Shown in pieces: positions 16,975 through 27,607 of a stretch of DNA of 64,000 bases. Made by a program: the position numbers and the translations under genes. The stretch covers positions 6,405 to 70,404 of the forward strand of contig JASLCG010000029.1 in NCBI GenBank assembly GCA_030151885.1, read 5' to 3'. The stretch comes from Bacteroides sp. (GTDB lineage Bacteria > Bacteroidota > Bacteroidia > Bacteroidales > Bacteroidaceae). Position 1 is the first letter of the stretch. Every line of letters begins with the position of its first letter. Under the pieces are notes generated by a model. The model saw only the letters and a program-made list of their open reading frames with translations. It was not told the DNA's origin and ran no database searches.

Positions 16975-19614
16975 TTATCCTTTAATAATTCTTTTTATCT
17001 CATTTAATTTATTTAAAGCTTCTAATGGAGTAAGATTATTTACATCCAAATTTAAAATCTCATCTCTAATTTGAGATAATACGGGGTCATCGAGTTGGAA
17101 AAAACTAAGTTGCATTCCATCTTCAATCACTTTCTTAGGCTTTTCATTTTTAGATTTAGCAGAGGCAATTTCTTTACCAGCAGGAGTGTCGCCGCGGTTT
17201 GCTTTCTCAAGGATAGTTAATATTTCACTTGCTCTACCAACAATGCTAGGTGGCATACCAGCCATTTTAGCAACATGAATACCAAAAGAGTGCTCACTAC
17301 CTCCGGGGGTTAATTTTCTAAGGAAAATGACTTTATTATCTACCTCTTTTACAGAAACATTAAAGTTCTTTATTCTATTAAAGCTCTTTTCCATTTCATT
17401 TAACTCGTGGTAATGAGTTGCAAATAGCGTTTTAGCTTTGGCTTTAGGATGTTCATGAATGTATTCAACAATAGCCCATGCAATTGAAATACCATCGTAG
17501 GTTGATGTACCTCTACCAAGTTCATCAAATAGTACCAGACTTCGCTGTGATAAGTTATTTAATATGTTCGCAGCTTCGTTCATTTCAACCATGAAAGTAG
17601 ACTCACCCATTGAAATGTTATCGCTGGCACCTACACGAGTAAAAATTTTATCTACTAAGCCTACTTGAGCTCTTTCTGCGGGGACAAAACTACCAATCTG
17701 TGCCATTAAAGTTATAAGTGCTGTTTGTCTTAATAGAGCAGATTTACCAGACATATTGGGTCCAGTTATAATTATAATTTGTTGAGAATTGCTATCTAAA
17801 AAGACATCATTTGCAATATACTGCTCACCTAGTGGTAGCTCTTTTTCGATAACAGGATGCCTACCTTTTTCAATTGATAGAATGTCACTATCTTCAACAA
17901 TGGGTCTGATATATTTGTTGCTTTTTGCTATCACAGAAAAAGAGACAAGGCAATCTAGTGCAGCAATTTGGTTTGCATTGAGCTGTATTGCCGATATATA
18001 TTCGGACAGTTCAGTAACGAGCTCTTCGAACAACTTAGTTTCGAGTGATAGTATTTTATCCTCAGCACCTAATATTTTTTCTTCATATATCTTTAGTTCA
18101 TCTGTAATATATCTTTCTGCACTAACTAAAGTCTGTTTTCTTATCCACTCTTTAGGCACTTTGTCTTTATGGGTATTTCTTACCTCTATATAGTATCCAA
18201 ATACATTGTTATAAGCAATCTTAAGGCTAGGAATGCCTGTAAGTTCACTCTCCTTACGCTGTATCTCTAGAAGTTTATCTTTTCCAGAATATGCTATGTT
18301 TCTAAGTTCGTCTAGATCTTCATTTACATGATCTTTAATAACTCTGCCTTTGTTGATTAATAAAGGAGGGTCGTTAACGATCTCTCTTTCAATTCTGTCT
18401 CTAATGCTTTTACATAAGTTTAACTGCTCTCCTACTCTTCTAAGGCTTTGCTCTTCCGAGTTTTCACAAGCTTTTTTTATAGGCTCAATAGCTTGTAATG
18501 CTACTTTTAATTGTACAACTTCTCTAGGAGATACACGGCCAACAGCAACTTTGGAAATAATACGTTCTAAATCTCCTATTTGATGAAGTTGCTCAATTAG
18601 TAGATCTTTTAGTTCAGGTTTCTTGAAGAGATGTTCAACAACAGCGTGCCTGTTTTGGATTGATTTAACATCCTTAAGAGGAAAGACAATCCATCTCTTC
18701 AAAAGACGACTTCCCATAGGTGTTGTTGTTTTATCTAAAACCTGTAAAAGACTACTACCACCATCGTTCATGCTAGATAATAGCTCAAGATTCCTTACTG
18801 TAAACTTATCGAGTCTTACATATTTTTCTTCTTCAATACGAGATAAAGTAGTAATATGATCTATGTTATGATGCTGCGTTATTTCTAAATATTGTAGAAT
18901 AGCACCTGCTGCTATAATACCATTTTCAAGATGATCCACACCAAAGCCTTTAAAACTATTTATTTCAAAATGATTAAGTAGTTTTTCATTTGCTGTTTGG
19001 GCTGTAAATACCCAATCATCAAGCTCGTATGTAAAGTATTTAGGACCAAACTTTTCTATAAATAGTTCTTTTCTTCCTCTTTCAAATAGGATTTCTTTAG
19101 GTCCAAAATTTGTTAATAACTTATCAATATAATCTATACTACCCTCTGCTGTAAGAAATTCTCCAGTAGATATGTCTAATAAAGAGATTCCACATACATG
19201 TTTGTTAAAGTGAATAGCTGCTAAAAAGTTGTTTTCTTTGTTATTTAAGATATTATCATTTATGGATACACCAGGTGTTACTAGTTCCGTAATTCCTCTT
19301 TTTACTAGTTTTTTAGTAAGCTTTGGGTCTTCTAACTGATCGCATATAGCAACTCTTTTTCCTGCACGTATTAATTTAGGTAGATAAGTATCTAGTGCAT
19401 GGTGAGGGAACCCTGCTAGCTCAACAGAACTAGCTTTCCCGTTTGCACGCTTAGTTAATGTAATTCCTAAGATTTCTGAAGCCAAAACAGCATCAGTAGA
19501 AAAAGTCTCGTAAAAGTCTCCACACCTAAAGAGCATTATTGCATCAGGGTGTTTTGCTTTCAGTTCAAAGAACTGTTTCATCATAGGAGTCTGTGCTATC
19601 TTTTTATTTTTCAA
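16975..19614 (-). CDS. mutS: DNA mismatch repair protein MutS
   Basis: An 879-residue MutS of normal length. The N-terminal mismatch-binding domain has [20 protein letters not shown] followed by CGDFYETF, the Phe-x-Glu mismatch-reading motif being FYE. The core and clamp domains lie in the middle. The C-terminal ABC-type ATPase has Walker [14 protein letters not shown], Walker B region [16 protein letters not shown], and [11 protein letters not shown]. It recognises base mismatches and small loops and recruits MutL. It is transcribed alone on the minus strand, convergent with lgt and divergent from leuS. Confidence 0.97.
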   Translation of the reverse strand: MKNKKIAQTPMMKQFFELKAKHPDAIMLFRCGDFYETFSTDAVLASEILGITLTKRANGKASSVELAGFPHHALDTYLPKLIRAGKRVAICDQLEDPKLTKKLVKRGITELVTPGVSINDNILNNKENNFLAAIHFNKHVCGISLLDISTGEFLTAEGSIDYIDKLLTNFGPKEILFERGRKELFIEKFGPKYFTYELDDWVFTAQTANEKLLNHFEINSFKGFGVDHLENGIIAAGAILQYLEITQHHNIDHITTLSRIEEEKYVRLDKFTVRNLELLSSMNDGGSSLLQVLDKTTTPMGSRLLKRWIVFPLKDVKSIQNRHAVVEHLFKKPELKDLLIEQLHQIGDLERIISKVAVGRVSPREVVQLKVALQAIEPIKKACENSEEQSLRRVGEQLNLCKSIRDRIEREIVNDPPLLINKGRVIKDHVNEDLDELRNIAYSGKDKLLEIQRKESELTGIPSLKIAYNNVFGYYIEVRNTHKDKVPKEWIRKQTLVSAERYITDELKIYEEKILGAEDKILSLETKLFEELVTELSEYISAIQLNANQIAALDCLVSFSVIAKSNKYIRPIVEDSDILSIEKGRHPVIEKELPLGEQYIANDVFLDSNSQQIIIITGPNMSGKSALLRQTALITLMAQIGSFVPAERAQVGLVDKIFTRVGASDNISMGESTFMVEMNEAANILNNLSQRSLVLFDELGRGTSTYDGISIAWAIVEYIHEHPKAKAKTLFATHYHELNEMEKSFNRIKNFNVSVKEVDNKVIFLRKLTPGGSEHSFGIHVAKMAGMPPSIVGRASEILTILEKANRGDTPAGKEIASAKSKNEKPKKVIEDGMQLSFFQLDDPVLSQIRDEILNLDVNNLTPLEALNKLNEIKRIIKG

Positions 19615-19652
19615 AGTGAATGATGTTTTCAGAGATTATACATATAGTAGTG

Positions 19653-19660
19653 CAAAGATA
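19653..19660 (-). promoter_or_regulatory. Candidate -7 element for mutS
   Basis: CAAAGATA on the plus strand reads TATCTTTG on the minus strand, 39 bp upstream of the mutS start. No clear -33 element is seen. Confidence 0.5.
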
Positions 19661-19767
19661 ATAACAAATTAAAGTTAGAATAGTCTTATGTTTTAATAAT
19701 AATTAGGCAACAAGCTATGACTGATACTTTTTTTTAAATCTAAAGTGTATGATACTTATAGTTTGAT

Positions 19768-19775
19768 TATCTTTG
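19768..19775 (+). promoter_or_regulatory. Candidate -7 element for leuS
   Basis: TATCTTTG, an exact TAnnTTTG match, 62 bp upstream of the leuS start in the 222-bp divergent region between mutS and leuS. The -33 element is not obvious. Confidence 0.5.
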
Positions 19776-19836
19776 TTTTCTAATAAATAAAGATTTATAG
19801 AAATATCGTAGAATCACTATAAAATTATAATTAATT

Positions 19837-22668
19837 ATGGAGTATAACTTTCGGGACATCGAAAAGAAATGGCAACAAAAATGGGTAGAACATGATACCT
19901 ATAAAGTAGTAGAAGATAATTCAAAGAAGAAACTCTACATCCTGAATATGTTTCCATATCCTTCAGGTGCAGGACTTCATGTTGGCCACCCACTGGGTTA
20001 TATTGCATCTGATATTTATGCTCGTTATAAAAGACTATGTGGATTCAATGTCTTGAATCCTATGGGCTATGATGCATATGGTTTGCCAGCAGAGCAGTAT
20101 GCCATTCAAACTGGGCAACATCCTGCAATTACAACAAAACAAAACATAGCTCGTTATAGAGAGCAATTAGATAAAATAGGCTTTTCGTTCGATTGGAGTA
20201 GAGAAATATGCACTTGTGAACCTGAATATTATCATTGGACACAGTGGACATTTATTCAGATGTTTAATAGCTACTTTGATACAAAAAAGAAAAAGGCGAT
20301 GCCTATAGCTAGTCTTGTGCAGTTCTTTGAAAAACATGGAGCTAAAGATGTTCCGGCATCTGGTACTGAAGAGTTAGACTTTACTGCGACTCAATGGTTA
20401 GCAATGTCTGAAGAGGAACAGCAAAATATATTGATGAATTATCGTATTGCATACCTTGGAGATATGATGGTTAACTGGTGTCCTGAGTTAGGAACAGTAT
20501 TGGCTAATGATGAGGTTATTGATGGTCTGTCTGAACGTGGAGGTTTCCCTGTTATTCAAAAAGTGATGCGCCAATGGTGTCTAAGGGTGTCTGCTTACTC
20601 TCAGAGACTGCTAGACGGGTTGGAGAAAATTGACTGGTCTGACTCTTTAAAAGAGACCCAAAAGAACTGGATTGGTAAATCAGCAGGAGCTGAAATAAAC
20701 TTTAAAGTTAAAGACCGTGATTTTGAATTTACGATATTTACCACTCGAGCAGATACTATCTTTGGTGTAACATTTATGGTTCTAGCTCCTGAAAGTGAAT
20801 TGGTTGGCCATCTAACAACTTCTAGTCAAAAAGATGAGGTTGAGGCTTATGTTGAGCGTAGTATGAAGCGTACTGAGCGCGAACGTATGGCTGACAGAAA
20901 AGTAACAGGTGTCTTTACCGGTAGTTATGGTATTAATCCTTTGACAAAAGAACCAATTCCTATTTGGGTGAGTGATTATGTATTAGCTGGATATGGTACT
21001 GGTGCTATTATGGCTGTACCTGCACACGATAGTAGAGACTATGCGTTTGCTAAACACTTTGACTTAGAGATAAGACCATTGGTAGAGGGTTGTGATGTTT
21101 CAGAAGAGAGCTTTGATGCTAAAGAAGGCGTAATGATAAATTCTCCTAAAGCTGGCATTAACTCAGATTTAGTTTTGAATGGATTATCTGTAGCAGAAGC
21201 CATTGAAAAAACTAAAAAATTTGTAGAAGAGACAGGACTTGGAAGAATTAAGACAAATTATCGTCTAAGAGATGCTACTTTCTCTCGTCAACGCTACTGG
21301 GGTGAGCCTTTTCCTGTATATTATAAGAATGGTATGCCTCATATGATTGAGGAGCAATACCTACCAATAGAATTACCAGAGGTAGAGAAATTCCTTCCTA
21401 CAGAAACAGGAGAGCCTCCTTTGGGCCGAGCAACTGTTTGGGCATGGGATACAGTAAATAAACAAGTTGTTGAAAACAGTAAGATAGATAATAAAACAAT
21501 CTTTCCTATAGAGTTAAATACAATGCCTGGATTTGCAGGTTCCTCTGCTTACTTCTTACGCTATATGGATCCTAAAAATGATAAAGCATTGGTTTCAAAA
21601 GAAGCGGGTGAGTACTGGGATAGTGTTGACTTGTATGTAGGAGGAACAGAACATGCTACTGGGCATTTGATTTATTCTCGCTTCTGGAATAAGTTCTTAT
21701 TTGATATTTCTGTTGCAATAGATGATGAGCCCTTCCAGAAACTTGTTAATCAGGGTATGATTCAAGGGCGTAGTAACTTCGTATATCGTATAAATGGTAC
21801 TAATAAGTTTGTATCACTAGAGCAAAAAGATCAATACGAAACAACAGCACTACATGTTGATGTTAATATAGTGCATAATGATTTTCTTGATATTGAGGCC
21901 TTTAAATCTTGGAGACCTGAGTACAATAATGCAGAGTTTATCCTTAATAAAGATGGTGAGTATCAATGTGGATGGGCTGTTGAGAAAATGAGTAAATCTA
22001 TGTTCAATGTTGTGAACCCAGACATGATTGTTGATAAATATGGTGCTGATACACTTCGTATGTATGAGATGTTTTTAGGACCACTAGAGCAATCAAAGCC
22101 TTGGGATACAAACGGAATAGATGGTGTGTTTAGATTTATACATAAGTTCTGGGGACTATTTTATGATAGACAAGGAAACTATGTTGTAGAAGATGCTAAA
22201 CCTACAAAAGAAGAGTATAAATCATTACATAAGCTGATTAAAAAAATATCTGATGATATTAATAACTTTTCGTTCAATACATCTGTAAGTGCTTCAATGA
22301 TTTGTGTAAACGAATTAAATGGATTAAAATGCCATAAGAAAGAAATACTAGAACAGTTAGCTATTATACTATCTCCATTTATACCTCATGTTTGTGAAGA
22401 GCTGTGGAATCAGCTAGGTCATGAAACATCTATATGTGTGGCAAGCTGGCCAGAGTTTAAAGAAGAGTATTTAAAAGAAGATGTTAAGAATTATAGCATC
22501 TCATTTAATGGAAAATCTCGATTTAATATGGAGCTCCCCGCTGATATGGATAAGGCAACAATAGAGCAGACTGTTATGTCAGATGAGCGGACAGAACGCT
22601 GGTTAGAGGGCAAAGCTCCTAAAAAAGTAATAATTGTTCCAGGCAAAATTGTAAACTTAGTTTTTTAA
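19837..22668 (+). CDS. leuS: Leucyl-tRNA synthetase
   Basis: A 943-residue class I aminoacyl-tRNA synthetase that charges tRNA-Leu. The HIGH-type motif is in [17 protein letters not shown] (~38-54). The large CP1 editing domain includes [13 protein letters not shown] and [20 protein letters not shown], with the editing Asp in PAHDSRD. The KMSKS motif is in [14 protein letters not shown]. The C-terminus carries the anticodon-binding and tRNA-contact domains. It is transcribed alone and ends at its own terminator. Confidence 0.97.
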   Translation: MEYNFRDIEKKWQQKWVEHDTYKVVEDNSKKKLYILNMFPYPSGAGLHVGHPLGYIASDIYARYKRLCGFNVLNPMGYDAYGLPAEQYAIQTGQHPAITTKQNIARYREQLDKIGFSFDWSREICTCEPEYYHWTQWTFIQMFNSYFDTKKKKAMPIASLVQFFEKHGAKDVPASGTEELDFTATQWLAMSEEEQQNILMNYRIAYLGDMMVNWCPELGTVLANDEVIDGLSERGGFPVIQKVMRQWCLRVSAYSQRLLDGLEKIDWSDSLKETQKNWIGKSAGAEINFKVKDRDFEFTIFTTRADTIFGVTFMVLAPESELVGHLTTSSQKDEVEAYVERSMKRTERERMADRKVTGVFTGSYGINPLTKEPIPIWVSDYVLAGYGTGAIMAVPAHDSRDYAFAKHFDLEIRPLVEGCDVSEESFDAKEGVMINSPKAGINSDLVLNGLSVAEAIEKTKKFVEETGLGRIKTNYRLRDATFSRQRYWGEPFPVYYKNGMPHMIEEQYLPIELPEVEKFLPTETGEPPLGRATVWAWDTVNKQVVENSKIDNKTIFPIELNTMPGFAGSSAYFLRYMDPKNDKALVSKEAGEYWDSVDLYVGGTEHATGHLIYSRFWNKFLFDISVAIDDEPFQKLVNQGMIQGRSNFVYRINGTNKFVSLEQKDQYETTALHVDVNIVHNDFLDIEAFKSWRPEYNNAEFILNKDGEYQCGWAVEKMSKSMFNVVNPDMIVDKYGADTLRMYEMFLGPLEQSKPWDTNGIDGVFRFIHKFWGLFYDRQGNYVVEDAKPTKEEYKSLHKLIKKISDDINNFSFNTSVSASMICVNELNGLKCHKKEILEQLAIILSPFIPHVCEELWNQLGHETSICVASWPEFKEEYLKEDVKNYSISFNGKSRFNMELPADMDKATIEQTVMSDERTERWLEGKAPKKVIIVPGKIVNLVF

Positions 22669-22677
22669 GTTAACTTT

Positions 22678-22709
22678 AAGATAAGTCAAGTATAAACTTG
22701 GCTTATCTT
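22678..22709 (+). terminator. Rho-independent terminator after leuS
   Basis: A 14-bp stem with one G-U type mismatch (22678-22691 with 22696-22709), followed by a run of T residues. Confidence 0.85.
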
Positions 22710-22738
22710 TTTTTTGATAACACTTTAAATCTTTAAAT

Positions 22739-23638
22739 ATGACTGCTACTAAAATAACAACGGATTGGGCACGTATCTCACGTGATTATTTGTTTATAGC
22801 TTTGGGTATTCTTTGCTATGCTTTTGGATGGGCAATATTTTTACTCCCTTATAAAATTACTTTAGGCGGAACAGCTGGTATAGCTTCGCTTATATATTTT
22901 TCTACAGGCTTTCCAATACAGATAACATATTTTGCTATAAATGCACTTCTACTCCTATTTACAACACGTATTCTAGGGAAACAATTTGCTATTCGCACTA
23001 TATTTGGTGTGGCTGTTATGACTATTGCTACTTGGGTGGCTCAAGAAATTTTTATTGATGCTAGTGGAAACGTTATGCAGATACTAGGGCCCCATGAGGG
23101 CTTTATGGCGTCAATAATTGGGGCTTCTATGTGTGGGCTAGGTTTAGGACTTGTGTTTATTAATAATGGAAGTACAGGAGGTACAGATGTAATTGCTGCT
23201 GTAATTAATAAATATAGAGATGTATCTTTAGGAAGAGTTATTTTATTTTGTGATTGTATAATTGTTGGATCTAGCTATTTTGTAGCTAATGATTGGAAAG
23301 TTGTACTAATGGGTTTTATTACACTATTTGTTATAACTAATGTTTTAGACATGGTGGTAAATAGTGCAAGACAGTCAGTACAGTTTTTTATATTCTCGAA
23401 GCACTATGATCAAATTGCTGATCGTATCATTAAAGATACAGGAAGAGGTGTAACCGTTATTGATGGTCAAGGGTGGTACAGTAAGAATAATGTAAAAGTA
23501 TTGATGGTATTAGCGAAAAAAAGTCAATCTATTTTTATCTTTAGACTCGTAAAAGATATTGATCCTAATGCATTCATATCTCAAAGTTCTGTAATTGGGG
23601 TATATGGTTTAGGTTTTGATAAGATAAAAGTAAAGTAG
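22739..23638 (+). CDS. YitT family membrane protein
   Basis: A 299-residue inner-membrane protein of the YitT family. The N-terminal ~200 residues hold about five or six hydrophobic segments with glycine-rich turns (KITLGGTAGIASLIYFSTG, NNGSTGGTDVIAAV). The C-terminal ~80 residues form the soluble DUF2179 domain (GRGVTVIDGQGWYSKNN, ending in GVYGLGFDKIK). Transport substrate and role are not established for the family. It heads a tightly packed run with an RdgB-like pyrophosphatase (3-bp gap), a methyltransferase and an antiporter. Confidence 0.9.
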   Translation: MTATKITTDWARISRDYLFIALGILCYAFGWAIFLLPYKITLGGTAGIASLIYFSTGFPIQITYFAINALLLLFTTRILGKQFAIRTIFGVAVMTIATWVAQEIFIDASGNVMQILGPHEGFMASIIGASMCGLGLGLVFINNGSTGGTDVIAAVINKYRDVSLGRVILFCDCIIVGSSYFVANDWKVVLMGFITLFVITNVLDMVVNSARQSVQFFIFSKHYDQIADRIIKDTGRGVTVIDGQGWYSKNNVKVLMVLAKKSQSIFIFRLVKDIDPNAFISQSSVIGVYGLGFDKIKVK

Positions 23639-23641
23639 ATT

Positions 23642-24226
23642 ATGAAAGAGAAAATAGTTTTTGCAACACATAATAAACATAAATTAAGAGAGGTATCTTC
23701 TTTATTAGCTGATAAATATAATGTTATAGGACTAGAAGACTTAGGGTGTTATGAAGACATCCCTGAAACTGCTGATACATTTGAAGGAAATGCATTGTTG
23801 AAGTCTTCTTATGTGTTTGAAAAATATGGATACAGCTGCTTCTCAGATGATAGTGGCTTAGAGGTTAGTTCTCTAAATAATGCTCCAGGAGTATTATCTG
23901 CAAGATATGCTGGTGTTGATCATGATGATGAGGCTAACAATAGAAAACTACTTCATGAGCTGTCTGATAAAACCGACAGAACAGCAAAGTTTAGGACAGT
24001 AATATCTCTAATTTTAAATGGTGAAAAATACTATTTTCAAGGAGAAGTTACAGGACAGATAACTTTAGAACCTAGAGGTAAAGCTGGTTTTGGCTACGAT
24101 CCTTTGTTTCAACCCGATGGTTTTGAAGAAACTTTTGCGGAGCTAGGAGATAGCATTAAAAATAAAATTAGCCATAGGGCTCGTGCAATACAAAAACTGA
24201 TCGAATTCCTACAAAATAACAGATGA
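23642..24226 (+). CDS. rdgB: Non-canonical purine NTP pyrophosphatase (RdgB/HAM1 family)
   Basis: A 194-residue cytoplasmic enzyme of normal length that hydrolyses dITP, XTP and similar nucleotides to monophosphates and so keeps them out of DNA and RNA. Family motifs seen: [11 protein letters not shown] at the start, [12 protein letters not shown], the catalytic FSDDSGLEV with the active-site Asp, [22 protein letters not shown] and the closing [10 protein letters not shown]. It is packed between the YitT gene (3 bp) and a methyltransferase gene (4 bp), so it is in an operon with them. Confidence 0.95.
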   Translation: MKEKIVFATHNKHKLREVSSLLADKYNVIGLEDLGCYEDIPETADTFEGNALLKSSYVFEKYGYSCFSDDSGLEVSSLNNAPGVLSARYAGVDHDDEANNRKLLHELSDKTDRTAKFRTVISLILNGEKYYFQGEVTGQITLEPRGKAGFGYDPLFQPDGFEETFAELGDSIKNKISHRARAIQKLIEFLQNNR

Positions 24227-24230
24227 AAAT

Positions 24231-25424
24231 ATGTCTTTAACTAAAGAGGTTTTGAACTTTGTTAAAATGCATAAAGATGCGGACGTAACAAAGCTACTTT
24301 TATCAAAACAAGACTTAGAAGGAGATGTACTGAAGTATGCTATTCAGCAAATAGCTGGTAGGCAATATGCACAGAGTAAACTCCCAAGTTGGTCTGAAAA
24401 AGACACCTTAGAATACCCCATTCATTTATCTTTAGAACAGTGCTCTTCAGAGTTAACCGCTCGTTACAAAGCAGAAATAGTACCTAAAGGGAAATCGTTT
24501 ATTGACTTGACAGGAGGCTTTGGTGTGGATTGTGCTTTTATTTCAAATTCGTATATATCTTCTACATATGTGGAGCGTAATAAAGAGTTGAAGAATATAG
24601 TTGCTTACAACTATAAGCAGTTAGGGCTTGAATCAATAGAGTGTAAGTGTGCTGATGCAGTAACTTACTTGGAGCATGTAGAACCTGTTGATACTATTTT
24701 TATAGATCCTGCTAGACGTGGAACAGATGGTTCAAAGCTAGTCTCTATTGGAGATTGTGAACCTAATGTGTTAGACTTATTATCTTTATTTAAACTAAAA
24801 TGTAGGTACCTTATAATAAAGTTGTCACCAATGCTTGACATCTCTTTAGCACTAAGAGAATTACCCTTAAATGTTGATAGTGTACATGTCGTGTCTGTTC
24901 ATAATGAATGCAAAGAATTATTGTTTGTAATTGATTTTCATAAAAGCTGTATATTGCCTAAAATACACTGTATAAACCTTCTAGATCTAAATAGTCGTGA
25001 CTCATATACTTTTAATTTGGCTTTAGAAGAAGCTGTTGATGTTTGTTATACAGATAAACTACTTGATTACTTGTATGAGCCCAATAGTTCTATTTTGAAA
25101 GCTGGAGCTTTTAATTCACTAGCAGTTACAAATTCACTATTAAAACTACATGTAAATAGTCATTTATATACATCATCAGATTTAATAGAAAGGTTTCCAG
25201 GAAGAAAGTTTAAAGTAAATGGAGTGTATTCATTCGACAAAAAGTCAATTAAGGAATTAAAGTCAAAAATTGATCAGGCGAATATTACTATTCGTAATTT
25301 CCCATCTTCAGTAGATGCTTTAAGAAAAAGATTAAAGTTGAAGGATGGAGGAGCTGCTTATTTATTTGCTACTACACTATTAAAAGATAAAAAAGTACTT
25401 ATACACTGTAATAAAATAGTTTGA
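24231..25424 (+). CDS. Class I SAM-dependent methyltransferase with THUMP-like domain (PG_1098-like)
   Basis: A 397-residue protein of a Bacteroidetes family resembling Porphyromonas PG_1098. The N-terminal ~90 residues are helical. A Rossmann methyltransferase core follows, with motif I KSFIDLTGGFGVDCAF and motif IV TIFIDPARRG. The C-terminal part includes the THUMP-like region (ERFPGRKFKVNGVYSFDKK, ALRKRLKLKDGG). This arrangement suggests RNA methylation, but no substrate is established. The gene sits between rdgB and an antiporter gene, overlapping the frame of the latter only if a TTG start is used there. Confidence 0.85.
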   Translation: MSLTKEVLNFVKMHKDADVTKLLLSKQDLEGDVLKYAIQQIAGRQYAQSKLPSWSEKDTLEYPIHLSLEQCSSELTARYKAEIVPKGKSFIDLTGGFGVDCAFISNSYISSTYVERNKELKNIVAYNYKQLGLESIECKCADAVTYLEHVEPVDTIFIDPARRGTDGSKLVSIGDCEPNVLDLLSLFKLKCRYLIIKLSPMLDISLALRELPLNVDSVHVVSVHNECKELLFVIDFHKSCILPKIHCINLLDLNSRDSYTFNLALEEAVDVCYTDKLLDYLYEPNSSILKAGAFNSLAVTNSLLKLHVNSHLYTSSDLIERFPGRKFKVNGVYSFDKKSIKELKSKIDQANITIRNFPSSVDALRKRLKLKDGGAAYLFATTLLKDKKVLIHCNKIV

Positions 25425-25429
25425 TAATT

Positions 25430-26395
25430 ATGTTAGTAGATATTGTATTTGTAATTGTAGGGCTTCTGCTAATTCTTTATGGAGCTAATTGGTTAACAGA
25501 TGGTGCCTCTTCGTTATCACTAAAATTATCAATTTCTCCAATAGTTATTGGATTAACAGTGGTAGCTTTTGGTACTTCAACTCCAGAATTAGCAGTAAGT
25601 GTAACTTCGGCTTTAAAAGGTAGTGCAGATATTGCTGTTGGTAATGTAATAGGTAGCAATATATTTAATACATTAATGATTATTGGTGCTACAGCACTAT
25701 GTACGCCTATTGTGGTTAGTTCTAATACAATTAAGAAAGAAATACCACTTGTAATAGTTGCTTCATTAGCGTTGTTATTATTAATATCAGATAAATGGCT
25801 TAATAATGCTAGTGTAGACTTGCTTTCTAGGGCTGATGGGTTAATATTATTACTTTTCTTTACTATATTCCTAGCCTATGTGTTTTCTATAGCTAGGAAC
25901 TCTAACGCACGTAGTAGTGAAGAGGATAATATTAAAATAATGAGTTATACTAGAAGTGGAATATTTATTATATTAGGACTTGTAGGACTCGTTGTGGGTG
26001 GAAATATGTTTGTTGGTGGTGCAAGTAGCATAGCTAGGACCTTCGGAGTTAGTGAGTCAATTATAGGGCTTACATTAGTGGCAGGAGGTACATCTTTACC
26101 AGAACTAGCAACATCTATTGTGGCCGCACTGAAAAAAAGGCCTGGAATTGCAATAGGTAATGTTGTGGGAAGTAACTTATTCAATATATTTTTTGTTTTA
26201 GGAACAACAGCTACAATAACACCCTTAAAAGTTATTGGAATAACTTTTATTGATATGTGTGTACTAGTGATATCTAGTATTTTGCTTTTTGTTGTAGCAT
26301 TATGTTATGGCAATAAAACAATCAATAGAGTTGAAGGAGGAATTTTTGTTATATTATATTTTTGTTATATCATATACCTAATACAAGGCGTTTAA
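25430..26395 (+). CDS. Calcium/sodium antiporter (CaCA superfamily)
   Basis: I use ATG 25430, which gives MLVDIVFVIVGLLLILYGAN; a TTG at 25421 would only add three residues overlapping the previous stop. The product has 321 residues and about ten membrane segments in two homologous halves. Each half carries the α-repeat signature: VVAFGTSTPELAVSV with GNVIGSNIFNT, and VAGGTSLPELATSI with GNVVGSNLFNI. The acidic Glu residues in these repeats are the cation ligands. It resembles E. coli YrbG and exchanges Na+ (or H+) for Ca2+ across the inner membrane. It is the last gene of the YitT-rdgB-methyltransferase run. Confidence 0.92.
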   Translation: MLVDIVFVIVGLLLILYGANWLTDGASSLSLKLSISPIVIGLTVVAFGTSTPELAVSVTSALKGSADIAVGNVIGSNIFNTLMIIGATALCTPIVVSSNTIKKEIPLVIVASLALLLLISDKWLNNASVDLLSRADGLILLLFFTIFLAYVFSIARNSNARSSEEDNIKIMSYTRSGIFIILGLVGLVVGGNMFVGGASSIARTFGVSESIIGLTLVAGGTSLPELATSIVAALKKRPGIAIGNVVGSNLFNIFFVLGTTATITPLKVIGITFIDMCVLVISSILLFVVALCYGNKTINRVEGGIFVILYFCYIIYLIQGV

Positions 26396-26441
26396 GAACT
26401 TTTGCAGAGGTGTTAATATAACTGTTTATCTATTTTTTAAG

Positions 26442-26449
26442 TATCTTTG
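26442..26449 (+). promoter_or_regulatory. Candidate -7 element of the GNAT-parE-coaD-S41 run
   Basis: TATCTTTG lies 20 bp before the start at 26470, an exact TAnnTTTG match giving a short leader. The 74-bp gap separates two operons. Confidence 0.5.
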
Positions 26450-26469
26450 TTGAGATATAAATAAGAACT

Positions 26470-27603
26470 ATGTCAGTAATTATAAAGAAAGTAACGTCAA
26501 AAAAAGAATTGAAAAAGTTCATACGTTTTAACTATGAGCTTTATAAAGATAACCCCTATTCTGTGCCAGATTTAGCTGATGATATGCTAAATACATTTAC
26601 TCCTAAAAATGCAGCTTTTGAGTATTGCGATGTTGTATTCTTCTTAGCTTATAAAGAGGAAAACATTGTAGGACGAATTGCTGGAATTATTAATCGTAAG
26701 GCAAATGAAGTATGGGATCAGAAGAAAGTACGCTTTGGATGGATTGATTTTATAGATGATATAGAAGTATCTAAAGCCCTTTTAAATGCTGTTGAGCAAT
26801 GGGGTAAAGAGAAAGGCATGAATACGATCCATGGACCATTGGGCTTTACAGATTTTGATGCAGAAGGAATGCTTGTTGATGGTTTTAATGAGTTGAGCAC
26901 AATGGCTACAATTTACAATTACCCTTATTATCCTAAGCATATGAATGCTTTAGGTTACGGTAAAGATGTTGATTGGGTAGAATTTAAAATTTATATTCCT
27001 GATGAGATACCAGATAAACATAAGCGTATATCTGAGATTGTAATGCATAAGTACAAATTAAGAATAAAACCATATACCTCTAAAAAGAAGCTTGCACAAG
27101 ATTACGGGCAGGAGATTTTTAAATTAATGAATGAGGCATATATGCCTTTATATGGTTTTGCTCCTTTGTCACAGAGTCAAATAGACCAGTATATTAAAAT
27201 GTATCTACCACTGGTTGATTTAAAGATGATTTCTTTAGTAGTAGATGCAGATGATAAATTGGTTGCTGTAGGGCTATCAATGCCTTCATTGTCTGAGGCT
27301 CTTCAAAAAGCAAAAGGAAAGCTGTTTCCTTTTGGGTGGTTTCATCTGTTGAAGGCACTGTTTTTTAAACGCCCTAAAATGCTCGACTTATTGTTAGTAG
27401 CTGTGAAACCAGAATATCAAAATAAAGGAGTAAATGCTCTATTGTTCTATGATTTGATTCCAGCGTATAAAGAATTGGGTTTTGAATTTGCAGAATCAAA
27501 TCCAGAATTAGAAGTCAATGATAAAGTACAAGCTCAATGGAGCTATTTTAATACAGAAAACCACAAAAGGCGAAGAGCCTTTACTAAAATTATAACTGAT
27601 TAA
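26470..27603 (+). CDS. GNAT-like N-acetyltransferase family protein
   Basis: A 377-residue cytoplasmic protein of a conserved family annotated as N-acetyltransferase-like (similar in layout to E. coli YghO). Seen: [19 protein letters not shown] near the start, [19 protein letters not shown] (a GNAT-like β-strand pair), [27 protein letters not shown], and a C-terminal GNAT-like region [20 protein letters not shown] followed by [13 protein letters not shown]. The V-x-P-x-x-Q-x-x-G-V pattern corresponds to the acetyl-CoA binding motif A. The substrate is unknown. It is the first gene of a run with parE 4 bp downstream. Confidence 0.82.
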   Translation: MSVIIKKVTSKKELKKFIRFNYELYKDNPYSVPDLADDMLNTFTPKNAAFEYCDVVFFLAYKEENIVGRIAGIINRKANEVWDQKKVRFGWIDFIDDIEVSKALLNAVEQWGKEKGMNTIHGPLGFTDFDAEGMLVDGFNELSTMATIYNYPYYPKHMNALGYGKDVDWVEFKIYIPDEIPDKHKRISEIVMHKYKLRIKPYTSKKKLAQDYGQEIFKLMNEAYMPLYGFAPLSQSQIDQYIKMYLPLVDLKMISLVVDADDKLVAVGLSMPSLSEALQKAKGKLFPFGWFHLLKALFFKRPKMLDLLLVAVKPEYQNKGVNALLFYDLIPAYKELGFEFAESNPELEVNDKVQAQWSYFNTENHKRRRAFTKIITD

Positions 27604-27607
27604 AACT

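Noticed and set aside
19615..19836. Leucine-responsive leader or T-box before leuS
   Set aside because: No conserved T-box sequence or terminator-antiterminator pair is visible in the 222-bp divergent region.
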